DNA of 64,000 bases. Origin: Solanum dulcamara. Taxonomy: Eukaryota; Streptophyta; Magnoliopsida; Solanales; Solanaceae. Below the pieces are notes generated by a model. It did not search any database and was not told the DNA's origin. It saw only the letters and a list, made by a program, of their open reading frames with translations. The stretch is taken from the NCBI RefSeq assembly GCF_947179165.1, contig NC_077242.1, positions 77,171,097 to 77,235,096 of the forward strand. The letters run 5' to 3'. Positions 37,127 to 48,749 of this stretch are shown here, in pieces. A program made the translations under genes and the position numbers. Positions within the stretch are counted from its first letter, which is position 1. Every line of letters begins with the position of its first letter.

Positions 37127-37487
37127 ATATATCCCCCATTTGATAATCATGAGTTGAATAAAATATTCAATGGCTGAGATTAATTCTCACTTTTGAATTA
37201 TTATTATTGTTGTTATTAAAAAGAGAGTATGGAATATGTTGTAACACATGACGTGTGAAATTAATGCATAGTTATATATGCAGTACTATATTGAATAAAA
37301 CGTTTATTCTACTCTCTTATTTGACATTGATTTGCAGCGTAGTTCATGTTTGTTTACATAATTAATCTTTTTGCTTTTAATATAGTAAATGTGTTGGATC
37401 AAAGTTTTGTCTTATTTCGGGAAAAGAATAATAATAACCTAACATACCAACTAACTCATTGGACTAAAATTCATGAATTAATTTACG

Positions 37488-37563
37488 TTCTGATATATAT
37501 ATTGGATTGAGTGTCACGTTTCGATACATATATTGGATCATGTGTCACGTTCTGATACATATA
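37488..37563. repeat. Two-unit repeat ATATATTGGAT..GTGTCACGTT, right copy
   Basis: Same two units as at 4008-4083. Confidence 0.7.
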
Positions 37564-37701
37564 TGTTGACACCCAATTTTGACCCTCCACAACGCAAATT
37601 AGCTATTGAATTTCTTGAAGGAAGGCCAATCAAATTTTAATATTTTTTTACATTATCGTCAATATGTATAATTACTTAAACTCTCACTATAAAAATAACG
37701 A

Positions 37702-37820
37702 ATTTAGCGGCAATAATATATAAACATGAGTATTTATAACCAACATTCTATATAAATGCCAATAAAGACTTTAACGACTCTGGATGTAATAACATTAACT
37801 CAATATAATTGTCGCTAAAT
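37702..37820. mobile_element. MITE-like element at the 3' side of RNase copy A2m
   Basis: Same element and position as 4222-4340 in the left copy; inverted ends ATTTAGCGGCAAT / ATTGTCGCTAAAT. Confidence 0.7.
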
Positions 37821-37864
37821 ATTTTTGTGAAGGAAAATCTATTATCATTAAATGTCGCACGTAC

Positions 37865-38329
37865 CTGTGAAGCTGGAGCAGGAGGTGAAGGACGAGGAAC
37901 AATAATGTTTTGAACACAACAACGTTTGTTAGTGACAGAAGTTGGACAATTCACAAAATTCTTTGCATCATTTGTGTAGCAAAATGTAACTTGATTCAAA
38001 TAAGCATGAGTTGTATTAATGTCTTTGCAAGTGAAAGACACATCCTTATTGCTTGCAACTTGTTTGAATGAGTTCAAGATTTCAACATTGTTGTATGTAG
38101 CAGAGTCACAAGGGACAATTCCATTTGAGTTTATTAAATGACATTGTACTAAATCTCCAATTTCATTAGCCAATCTTGAAGCCCTAATGAAATATTGTGT
38201 TGGAGTTTTGAACTTTTGTATTATGCATGTTCCATATGTATTCCAACCTTCCTTCCACATGTCTTTGGGATATTGTTTAGTGAGAGAGGGCCAAAACAGG
38301 CTGAGTTTGTCTACCAACGCGGTATCAAA
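37865..38329 (-). pseudogene. RNase T2-like exon 2, copy A2m; catalytic residues lost, exon 1 not found
   Basis: Twin of 4385-4849, with two amino-acid differences noticed (TKQYP for TKKYP; RLANEIG for RLAYEIG). The motif GWNTYGTC again lacks the catalytic Glu and His. The donor CACAG/GTACGT is intact. Upstream, 38330-38536 is shared with A1m and B1m but contains no signal-peptide exon before the LTR-like repeat. It lies tail-to-tail with RNT-A2, with about 740 bp between exons. Confidence 0.75.
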
Positions 38330-38536
38330 CTGTGACACATGTGCGGGTACATGGATCAAAATGAGATAGTGATGAAATTTTTCACGCAATTTGTCTTTTG
38401 GGTTCCTTTTTTTCTCTCCCTAATTGCGGAAAAGTTGTTTCATCAAACCAATAATCTGCAAATCAAACAGTAAATAAGTCTCATGTCAACGATTAAAGGT
38501 AGCAAATTATGGAGGGTGAGTCAAACCCAACATATA

Positions 38537-40579
38537 TATAATGACCCTTTAGGTCGTTTTGAATACTAGGGTTTTTTATTTTATAAAAGACTTATCCCGT
38601 AAATTTTTAATGGGTACCTTGGACTAATTGATAACTATTTTTATCTTTTTATAAATTTTAGTATAATATACATATTTCTATATAACTATATCTTTGATTA
38701 CTATTTATGTAGTTATTCGAAAATCATCTCAAAAAGATTTCATTTTTAACTAAATACGATGTTAGTTAGGTTAGTTTAATTATAGTTTGCATTTTTGAAA
38801 TTTTTAGTTTTTTTTCTAATAAAAAATCATAATCTCTCACATCGAAAATCCTTGAAGGATTTGAAATTTTTGGAGCCTATATAAAGAATCATATTCTTAT
38901 TAAGAAAAAAGAAGAAGTGGTGGTTTTTTAGCCACCTTGTAAAAATTTCTAGCTTTCAATCTATATTTTTCTTCAAGGAAAATAGGAGATTGAAGTCGAC
39001 ATTTAGGCTAAGAACAGTGTTCTTATAACATCGAACCCACGAAGGTCCGAGTCTAAATTTTCAATTTTTCTTTTTGTGGATTGAAGTTCTATCAAGCTCT
39101 TGGGTGGTGGTGAAGTTGTCTTCCGCTCGTCGTCTTCAGTCTCGCTGCCTGGAAAAAGATAAAATCTTTTCTCAGATTTAGGGCAGCCCGGTGCTCTAAA
39201 GCTCCCGCTATGCGCAGGATCCGAGGAAGGGTCTGACCACAAGGGTCTATTGTACGTAGTCTTACCTTGCATTTCTGTCATATGCTGTTTTCAAGGCTTG
39301 AACCCGTGACTTCCTGGTTACATGACAGCAACTTTATCAGTTATTCAAGGCTCCCATTCTCTTTTTCTCAACTTTATTTTATTTAATTATTTCATGTTTT
39401 ATATTTAATTGTTTCGTAGTCTTTTTTTAGTTAGTGCGTATTAAGAATAATTAGATTAATGATATAAATTTCTTATACTTAGCATGTATTAGGGTTAATT
39501 AGGTATCATGTGTTAGGATTATTTTATGAAAGATCTTAGTTTTGTTCATTATTTTTCCAAATAGTTATCTTTGATAATATAGATTTTTATGTTTTTAATT
39601 TCTTCTTTTAACATGATTTAGATAACAAAAATATGCTTAAAGTTGTTATTTAATTAGAACTTTCATGGCCTAATTGATTTAATTCTTTCTTTAAAATTTT
39701 AGCTAGTATAGCGTATATATTAAATCCGTGTTCCTTAGTTACTTGAATATATTTCTTCTTTCCTTTCCTTTATCTACGTATATGCATGTTTTTAGTCACT
39801 TTTAAGATGCCCATCAATTTGATAATTTAAAATATCATGATATATTCCTTGGTTTAGCTTAAAATGAGTAAATGCTTATGTAATTTTATTTTGGTGCATG
39901 TGATATCAATTCGTGTCCATCTTTGGACTCCATCCTTGCATGTCATTAAATTTTGAGTCTTCTATGATCTTGCTCGAATTGCTAAAAAAATGATACATGG
40001 AAAAGAAGCTAATATACATGGTTTGAATAATGATATTGGATTCTATACACGGAATATAGGCGGAAAACAGTGTCATATACACTGATATACAGCAGATACA
40101 GGGAACAAACAGGTGGTATACTATGTGTATACAGTTTGATATATAGAAATAATATTGCATACACTGTATAGAGTATATATACAGTCCGATATACAGTGTA
40201 TATACAACTGCGATTTACATTGAAATTGTATTTAAGGCCCAAAACGCAGATGACCCAACAACTTAGTCCAGTCGTACAGAAACTAAGTGTCGGACAATAT
40301 TTTCATGTGTTATTTATTATTTATTTATATTAATTCGGATTGTAATAATTTATTTACTTATGATATTTATGCTTGCTTAGATATTAATTTTAATTTGTTT
40401 TAACTTAATTAGATTTCCGTAAAGATAAGCAATTCATGTTAATTTACTCTTTAAATGATTTTCTACCTTTACTTAGTAATTTGATAAATTTTTTACTTTT
40501 TTTATATACAGATGTATATAATTTTCAAATGTTTAAGTTTGATCATTTTTCTAAAAAAAATACTTATTATAAAGTCTTT
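38537..40579. mobile_element. LTR-like repeat, left part, interrupted by CACTA (right copy)
   Basis: Counterpart of 5057-7108. It resumes after the CACTA element at 44148 and ends GGTCATGACA at 45845. Its first bases are TATAATGACCC, where the left copy has TGTAATGACCC. Confidence 0.6.
39181..39355 (-). mobile_element. TS-like SINE (tRNA-derived), right copy
   Basis: Counterpart of 5701-5875 with a few substitutions; the 5' end GGGAGCCTTGAATAACTG and 3' end CACCGGGCTGCCC are kept. Confidence 0.85.
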
Positions 40580-41514
40580 CACTACTAAAAAACTTGTAAA
40601 AAAAGTGACGGATTGCGCTGCTCAAAAAAGCAATGAAATTTGATACGCAGTCCGTCGCTTTTTTTTTGTAAAAAATAATATATTTTTTTATAAATAGCAA
40701 TGGACAGAGACTATATGTCCGTCGCTATTTTTGGCAGATTTTTTAAATATATTTAAAAATTAATTATAAAATAAACATAATGACGGAGTCCATTTCTTTT
40801 AATTGAAAATAATTAAATATAATTTTAATATTGCGTCTCCGTCTGTCGCATTTTTTTATATTTTATTTATCATATTTTTTAAAATAAGCGACGGACAGCG
40901 TCTCTAAGTCCGTCGCTTATTTGGTCAAAGGTGGTCAAATATTTTTAAAAAGCGACGGACAGAGCGACACGGTCTGTCGCTCCATCTGAAATACTTCAAA
41001 ACAGAGCCCCGACTTTTTTCTCATTTTTGTTCTCTCTCTCTCTTTAAACCCTCCCCCTTCTCTCTAAAAATTCCACCTCCTCGCCGCCGATAGCTGTTGC
41101 CGCCGCCATGCCCTCCCCCATCGTCGTTGTTGCTGCTGCCCCTCCCCACTGTCAACCTCTCTCTCTCTCTTCGTATTGTTAATAAGGTTAGTTAGTTTTA
41201 GAGTTTTAATTTTGAAAAAACATATTAATTTGTTGATTTGTTAGTTAATTTATTTTATTTAATTTGTTTAATGTATGTTATTAACATAATTAATTTGTAT
41301 ATGTGATTTTGAATTGGTAAATGTTAGAAATTAGATTTTAGGTACTTTGTTTGAGTTGGGATTTTTTTTTTCAATTAAATTGTGAATTATATATATTTTT
41401 TGGAGTTGGAATTAAAGTGTTGTTGATATTCAAATATTATGTTAAGTTGGTTAGTTCTTGACGTGAGAATGTGAATGAAAATTTTAGGGCCTTAGTTTGA
41501 ATTGTGGTTTTTTT

Positions 41515-41922
41515 AAAGGAAAAATTACTTGATTGAGTGTTTTTTAAAAATTAATTACTGATTTTAGCGATATTTTTTATTTATTACCATTTATAGCAAT
41601 ATATAGCAATATTATGATAAATCTACATATGTATTAAAAGTGAATTATGCATACAATATAAATATATTATAAGTGTTTTAAAATATATATTATGTTTGTG
41701 TAGTAAGAAACTAACATAATGTATTATAAGTCTATTAAAATATATGATAAATGTATTATCCATCTATAAAACTTGTATTATATATATTTTATAAATAGTT
41801 CTCTGCAATATGTATTAAAATTGTATTATAAATGTATTATATGTGTTCAGTGAAATTATATTTTTATTGCTATAAATGGTAAATATTTTTTTAATATTGT
41901 ATATTTATGTAAGTTTCCCTTT
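41515..41922. mobile_element. MITE-like insertion, about 0.4 kb
   Basis: Starts AAGGAAAAATTACTTGATTG and ends TATGTAAGTTTCCC. It has internal inverted arms (ATTACCATTTATAGCAATA against TATTGCTATAAATGGTAAAT). It is missing at the equivalent place in the left copy (near 8042). A second copy lies at 52158-52558. Confidence 0.8.
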
Positions 41923-43019
41923 TTTATAATTAGATTGTGAATTGGGTATTGTGTTAGTTGGACTTGAAGTATTTTTGAAGATAAAATTACGGTTAGAACA
42001 TGAACTAATTAGAAATTAGAAATTAGAATTTTTTATGTTTGGAAGATATTTAAGTTAGAATAACATTGGGTTGAATGATATTTGATGTTTGGAAGATATT
42101 CAAGTTATGAACTTGGACTTTAGGATTTTTGAACTTAGAATATTGTTTTGGTTTGTATAAATTGTGAACTTTAAACTTTGGAACTAATATGGACTTAGAT
42201 GCTTGAATTTTAGGATACTTGAATATAATATAGAACTTGACCTTAGAACTTGAATTTTGAAACTTAAACTTAGAACTTTGAACTTGAAATTTTGTTGACT
42301 TTTGAAATCTTGTTAAATTGTAGTACTTATGAACAAATTAAGCTAATTAGAGTTAGACCATATTCATAGTCACGAATTTAAACTTTAGGAAGTTTGGAAG
42401 TTGAACTTTGAAATTTTTAGGTTTGTATATGTTTGAGTTCTTTAAGCTTTAGAAGTAACTAGAACTTAGACTTTAAAGCTAATTAATTAGAACTTTATGT
42501 TGTCATGAACTTAAACTTTAATTAGATACTTGAATACTCCTTATTTTAGAACTTTAATTTGTATATACTTGAAACATGTAATTTTGTTCTTATTTAACTT
42601 AGAATATCTGACTTGAATTAATTATAAGTTGAATTAATTATAATTTGAACTTAATTATAAGTTGAATTAATTATAAGTTGAACTTAATTATTATATGAAT
42701 TAATTAATTATAACTTGAATTTAATTATTATATGAATTAATTAATTAGAACTTGAATTAAATAGAATTTGAACTTAATAATTATAAGTTGAATTAATTAT
42801 AAGTTGATCTTAATTATTATATGAATTAATTAATTATAACTTGAATTAATCATAACTTGAATTTAACTAATATATGAATTAATTAATTATAACTTGAATT
42901 AATCATAACTTGAACTTAACTAATATATGAATTAATTAATTATAACTTGAATTAATCATAACTTGAACTTAGTTATTATATGAATTAATTGATTATAACT
43001 TTTATTTTCTAATATGCAA

Positions 43020-43430
43020 CAAGATTATGAGCGGCACATATGTGAGATGGGAGATTCGGTTCAGCTAACGCCTGAACAGTCCACTCAAATTTGGACAGAA
43101 AAAGTGGTTGGAGGCTGCCACAAGGGCCGAATATATGGAATGGGCTCTAGGAATAATGTACGATGACTCCAATCAGGTTTAGAAGGTATTGAATCATCGC
43201 GTCAAGCCGAGGCCATTGACGAAGTTCAAATAGATGCAATGTCTTAGCAAATTGCAGAACTTACACGTGCATTGGCAGAATCAGAGAAAAGAAGAATCGA
43301 GGATCAAAAAAGTATGAATAAACAAATTGAGCAAATTAAAGAACAAGAGCTCAACCTAGTCCGTCAGATTCCGCCCCGTTATTCAAGAGCGTCCACTCTG
43401 GATGATTCCGACGATAGTGATGAAATATAG
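43020..43430 (+). pseudogene. CACTA ORF1 C-terminal fragment (right copy)
   Basis: The frame QDYERHICEMGDSVQLTPEQ continues through GRIYGMGSRNNVR, a stop, GLEGIESSRQAEAID, another stop, QIAELTRALAESEKRR and IEQIKEQELNLVRQ, and ends DDSDDSDEI-stop at 43430. This preserves the natural C-terminus that the left copy lost. The splice acceptor before it is mutated (ATATGCAA for ATATGCAG). Confidence 0.75.
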
Positions 43431-44147
43431 CAAATAGTCCTTAGGGTTCCCTATGTTTGTTTATGAACATTTTGAATAGTTTTTGTTAACTTTAAAACAC
43501 TTTAAATCGTTCTAAATTATGATTTTATTCATTTTAAGTGTTTAATTATGTTTGTTATTATGTATTTTGCGAATTTTGTTTGTTGTTATTTATGTTTGAA
43601 TGGGCTGAATTGAATACTATTGAATTGAATTTTGATTGCAGGTGGGCAGCAGAAACTGCAGGTTTTTGCTGTCAAAAGTGTTGCAAAAAAAGCGACGGAC
43701 AGGGTCCTTTAGTCCGTCGCTTTTTTGGTTATTTTTTAAATATTTTTCCAGAAAAGCGACGGACAGGATCCTTTAGTCTGTTGCTTTTCTATTTTTTTAA
43801 AAATATTTTTCCAGAAAAGCGATGGACAAAAGGACCATGTCCGTCTCTTTTCTGGAAAAATTTCAGATAAACAAAGTGACGGACGGAGACTAAATGTCCG
43901 TCGCTTTGGATTAAAAAATTTCTTTTTTAAAAAAAAATAAAAGACAAGTCCGTCGTATTTTTTTTTTATATTTTTTTTAATTAAAAAAATTAGGAGCGAT
44001 GCAGTTCGTCGCTTTTTACGACCCTGTCCGTCGCTCCTTCAAAAGCGTCGGCAGTGACTACATTGCTTTTTTGTTGATTTTGACAAAAAAAGCAACGCAA
44101 TCCGTCGCTTTTTTACGTCATTTTTTGGTAATTTTTTAATAGTGTTT

Positions 44148-45845
44148 GTTTCCTTTTAAATTAATATTTTCAAAAGTTAGTCAAATAATTTTTCGAATAG
44201 TTGGATAACCATGCGTTAGCGACCACTTTGAATACTTAACACCTTCTCAAAGTGAAAATAAGAATCTCGTACCTTTTCTCTGAATTTTTAAGACTTAAAT
44301 CTGTTAGGGTTTTTTAAATTAAGTTTTCTTAATTTCTTTAAAAAATTAAGTGGTGACTCTTCTTTTCTAAAATTGATTTTTTCTCTATAAAGTTGAAATT
44401 AATTTTAAACCTTTTTTTTGTCATAACAATATATAGGGCCGAGTGTCATGTTACGACACATATATTGGATCGGGTGTTACGTTCCGACGCATATTGCTAT
44501 GGATTCCATGAGAGAACCATTGTGTGGCTATCATTTGTGAATTGATCTTGACTATATGTGTGATGATAGAGAATTGACTCGATTATAATTGAGCATGCCC
44601 ATCTTGTGTAATAATTGATATGAAAGGACCAAATATCCAAGTGTTACCATGTTGATTGTTATATCTGAAATTTACAATGTGAAATTGTATATTGCTTTGA
44701 AATGGTAAATTGATAACGTGTTCATGTATATGCTCGTTTGGATTATGTTATGATTGCTAGACTTGTCTGCATTGTAGGTATGAGGTCGTGGGTAAATAAG
44801 TGGAGAGCAATCGATGCATTGTTAAGTGAAATTAGTGACTTAAAGTTAGATATTGCTGATATCATGTGCACATATGTGTTAAATGGGGGATTTGAAGAGA
44901 ATTCAGAGTTTCTGCCTTCGGATAGGCCGCTCTGGCGGGAGGAATCCCATTGTGGCGAGGCTGTCAGAGTGGTATAGGTCCCGCCACAGCAGGCCAGTAC
45001 GGCTAGAAGGTGAACCTCAATCTACCTAAATGTTTCCCTCTTTTAATTAACATGCTAATTATTCTAGGGCCAGATATTGGTGTGAAAGCTAAGGTAGTAG
45101 ACCAGTTAGACAGTGTTAGTGGTGGCTCGTAGTTCAAAAACTCCTCTATGTGATAGAAGGGCTAGGCCTTGATCTTATCGGAATCAGGTGTGTCTGAGTT
45201 GCCACGACCGTCCGAGGTTCTCCAATTGTTATGGATTAAATTATAAGAAATTTTTGAAATCAAAAATGAGTATTAAAGTTGACAGCGGACCAACTAGAAG
45301 GGATGAAAGTTAGCTTGAACGACTTTAATGGGGTTAATGAAAATGGTAAGAGTTTGTGCATAAAAGTTTGGCGGTGTATTTCCTTAAGAGTATGATTTCT
45401 TCTTGTTGATTTCTTTATATTATGCGGTGGGTATCGGGTTGACCGATGATGCCTACTAGTACGTGTTGTTTGTACTGATACTACTCTTGTTATGCCACTT
45501 GGCATAGTCTGATTGCATGATCAGTGATTTTTCATAGGTGAAGATGAAGATAAGTCTCTAGCAGCTTCTACTCTTTCTTCCTTACGGTGGGAACTGTATC
45601 TTGTTATCACTTATAAATTATACTCTTAGATGTTTTTGTACATGTTTAGACTAGTATCCTTAAAGGTGTTAGTATGTTTCTAGTAATAAAATTTAGAGTT
45701 TTAAAATTTTCAATTATGGTGTATTTCTGACTTTTAAGGTTGATATTTGACAATTGTTAAATTTTCGCATGTTAATTTGGTAAGGATTCTCCTATCTAGG
45801 TGTTAGAGTAGGTGTCCGCGCGACACGATGTGTTAGGTCATGACA
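44148..45845. mobile_element. LTR-like repeat, right part (right copy only)
   Basis: Continues the repeat of 38537-40579 after the CACTA insertion. It includes one pair of the 33-bp family units (44436-44493) and ends GTTAGGTCATGACA. A 79-codon frame at 44738-44977 has no recognisable domain. The whole part is deleted from the left copy. Confidence 0.55.
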
Positions 45846-46500
45846 AAATATAACAATACTATCAAAATTAAATCGGTTCCACATAAATTGAGATTGAGAA
45901 ATAACATATATTATTTGAAAATTATGTCAAAGTATTATAAATCACAATTACTAACAATTTAAAATATTTAAAATTATAAAAAAAATTCGATTAGCTCTCT
46001 AAATTCAATATGTGCCACATAAATAAAGACACAAGGAGAACACACATATTATTTGAAAATGATACAAAAAATATTATAAATCACAATAATTAAAAACTTT
46101 AAATATTTCAAAAAATATAAAACCTTTTTCAAATTCTATCTGTATCGCATAAATTGAGAAAAAAAATCATATATTAAATTTGTACTGACACGAACTCCTA
46201 TATTTAGTAAATGAATAAAAGTGCATGTAAAAATTTAATATTATAAATTCATTAATTTGATATAACATGATATTTTGCGGCTCTGAAGGTTCATTAATAT
46301 TTTTTAACCTTATATATAGAGAAGAAGAGAGAAATCTTGAATCAAAATAAATAAAATAGAAAGATGATCACTTTATTTGCTTCATTATTCAGTACACATC
46401 ACACTCACAATTGGAACATTATTCATCTTTCCATTATTATATTACTTACTAAGCTTTCTTACAAAGCTTCACATAGATACTAAATTAAAATAATTGACCA
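45846..46500. other. AT-rich non-coding stretch
   Basis: Two imperfect copies of ATTATTTGAAAAT..(T/A)TATAAATCACAAT..AAAATATTT-type sequence lie near 45905-45975 and 46045-46115. No gene seen. Confidence 0.55.
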
Positions 46501-46830
46501 AGGATCTCCCATAAGCTATTGGATGGAAGCTCTTCTCCTTTCATTTGAAGAGCCTGCACACACACAAAAAAGCTTTGTCTTAGACTAAGACTCTTAGTGC
46601 TTTTGTGCTTTTTGTTGTTGTTGTTATACTAACAGAGACAGATCTATTAGTAAACAGTAACCGCTATCACTCGCCTGTCTGGATGTCAATTTGACAGAGA
46701 GATAGATATAGCAGAAAAGAAAGGGCCAATTACAAGTGGATATAGGAGGAAAAAAGATGAGAGGAGCAAGACTTAGGGCAAAGTACTCCACTCCCCAAGG
46801 TATTGCTTTCTTGCTCCTCTCCAAGACAGT

Positions 46831-48686
46831 TCATTCAGATAGATTGTGGGTATAGCAGGACAATTGCTTTTTCTAAAAGGAAGGCCAATCAAATTTTAAT
46901 ATTTTTTTACATTATCGTCAATATGTATAATTACTTAAACTCTCACTATAAAAATAACGAATTTAGCGGCAATAATATATAAACATGAGTATTTATAACC
47001 AACATTCTATATAAATGCCAATAAAGACTTTAACGACTCTGGATGTAATAACATTAACTCAATATAATTGTCGCTAAATATTTTTGTGAAGGAAAATCTA
47101 TTATCATTAAATGTCGCACGTACCTGTGAAGCTGGAGCAGGAGGTGAAGGACGAGGAACAATAATGTTTTGAACACTACAACGTTTGTTAGTGACAGAAG
47201 TTGGACAATTCACAAAATTCTTTGCATCATTTGTGTAGCAAAATGTAACTTGATTCAAATAAGCATGAGTTGTATTAATTTTTTTGCAAGTGAAAGACAC
47301 ATCCTTATTGCTTGCAACTTGTTTGAATGAGTTCAAGATTTCAACGTTGTTGTACGTAGCAGAGTCACAAGGGACAATTCCATTTGAGTTTATTAAATGA
47401 CATTGTAGTAAATCTCCAATTTCATTAGCCAATCTTGAAGCCCTATTGAAATATTGTGTTGGACCTTTGAACTTTTGTGTTAGGCATGTTCCATATGTAT
47501 TCCAACTTTCCTTCCACATGTCTTTGGGATCTTGTTTAGTGAGAGAGGGCCAAAACTGGCTGAGTTGGTTTACCATCGCGGTATCAAACTGTGACACACA
47601 AAATTAAAATTATTTTGTTAGCAATGGTGGAGAGAAAAATTAAATTTCGAGGCTAAGGTGATTTATTGACCCTCTTTAATAAACGTGAATGCTTGTTAGT
47701 ATTATTGAAGATATAATTAAATAAAAATATAATCTTTCTGATAGTTCTAACTTTTAAATGAAATAAGATGATTGCGCTATTCAATGTGGTACACCAAAGC
47801 AGATAGGGATCCAGGGTCTGAATCTCATGAGCTCCACCCATTAGGAAGAAAAAAATAATAATTTTCATGTATTTAACTTATAGAAAATAATCAGGCTCAC
47901 AGGTAAAGGGGAACTGCATTGAAATTGTAATCAAACAAATAAAAACATATCCCTTGAAATTGTAATCAAACAAATAAAAACATATCCTACCTAACAATTT
48001 GATCTTTTAGAAGAGGTTGGCACGCAATCAATATAGATATGAGCTATGAAAGATATTATAGTAATAATAATATCTTTTAAGAAAAATAATCTTTTATAAA
48101 AGATAGTCACAAATTATATTTGTACTTTCCAAATTATACGACAATATCGCTTACTAGAAATATACGTATTTTCAATGAAATTTCAACGAAATCTTGGCTG
48201 TACTGTTTTCTAATGACTTTTCATAAAAAATCATAAATTTCTGACAGGATATATCGATCCATAGAAAAACACGTGTATCTATAAAATTTGGGACTTCATT
48301 TTAGAGGATGAAAGAAGAGAACCACGCTTTATCATAATACTTTTGCTTCTCACATCGGTCAATTACCAATAATTTTTTATGAACTTTTGGAAACCAGTTT
48401 AGCAATAATTTGTTAATGAAAAAAACCATACCACTTTATTCCAATCACGTGATACTGTATCTTTGCAACCTTGTTGAATAACTCCATTGGAATCTGTGCC
48501 CCAGAAACCAACCAAAGTGAATTTGAGAGGAGGAATTTGATTACATCCCACTGTGGGAACCTCATTACAGTAAGTTTCTGACCATTTATAAACAAGTTGT
48601 GTTTGTGCTATATTTTGTGAACAAACACAAATGAAAAATAGTGTGAGATGAGTGAGAAATAAGATTGTGAGATGAGTCATTTTCAT
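46831..48686 (-). CDS. RNase T2-like gene B2m, complete but without catalytic residues
   Basis: Exon 1 is 48686-48432, exon 2 47588-47124; the proposed exon 3 (46872-46831) would add KKQLSCYTHNLSE. Borders are GTATGG, GTCACAG, CACAG/GTACGT and TTTTAG, all phase 0, giving 253 aa. Residues 1-23 (TILFLTHLTLFFICVCS) are a signal peptide. The fold markers QFWPSL, GIVPCDS, FTCKK, FCYTND and FVNCPTS and most Cys are kept. The two active-site motifs are changed: FTLVGFWG in place of FTLHGLWP (V59 for His), and SWNTYGTC in place of EWxxHGTC (S113 for Glu, Y117 for His). The frame is open throughout and a TATA box is present, so this may be an expressed non-enzymatic secreted protein or a young pseudogene. 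Exon 3 is the least certain part. Confidence 0.75.
46961..47079. mobile_element. MITE-like element in intron 2 of B2m
   Basis: Same element as at 4222-4340. It lies between the exon 2 donor and the proposed exon 3, so it is intronic here. Confidence 0.68.
47919..47988. repeat. 35-bp perfect tandem duplication in intron 1 of B2m
   Basis: TTGAAATTGTAATCAAACAA...CATATCC occurs twice in succession (47919 and 47954). Confidence 0.85.
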
Positions 48687-48739
48687 ATATTATTTTTAAG
48701 ATAGTCTATGAGGAAAAAACTTGCTATGAACCACATGAC

Positions 48740-48749
48740 AATATATAGA
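48740..48749 (-). promoter_or_regulatory. Probable TATA box of B2m
   Basis: The minus strand reads ATCTATATATTG about 55 bp before the ATG at 48686. Confidence 0.55.

Larger units (their letters stand above)
40580..44144 (+). mobile_element. CACTA (En/Spm) element, both ends present, non-autonomous
   Basis: Begins CACTACTAAAAAACTTG and ends TTTTTTAATAGTG, the inverted match, with the 3-bp target duplication TTT (40577-40579 and 44145-44147). Both subterminal zones are packed with GCGACGGAC / GTCCGTCGC motifs, the usual transposase-binding arrays. Internally there is a leader with CT microsatellites, a long AT-rich intron-like region holding a MITE (about 41515-41922), and a broken ORF1 C-terminus. 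No TNP2-type transposase is present. Confidence 0.92.

Noticed and set aside
43538..43870. 110-codon plus-strand frame near the CACTA 3' end
   Set aside because: Runs through the GCGACGGAC subterminal repeats; the repeated peptide pieces come from those motifs.
46490..46560. Minus-strand exon-like stretch after GTGTGTGCAG reading ALQMKGEELPSNSLWEILGQLF-stop
   Set aside because: The partner copy (9435-9486) changes Q to L, E to K and S to A in this short stretch, no preceding exon joins in frame, and I recognise no protein. Probably chance, though a lost gene's last exon remains possible.
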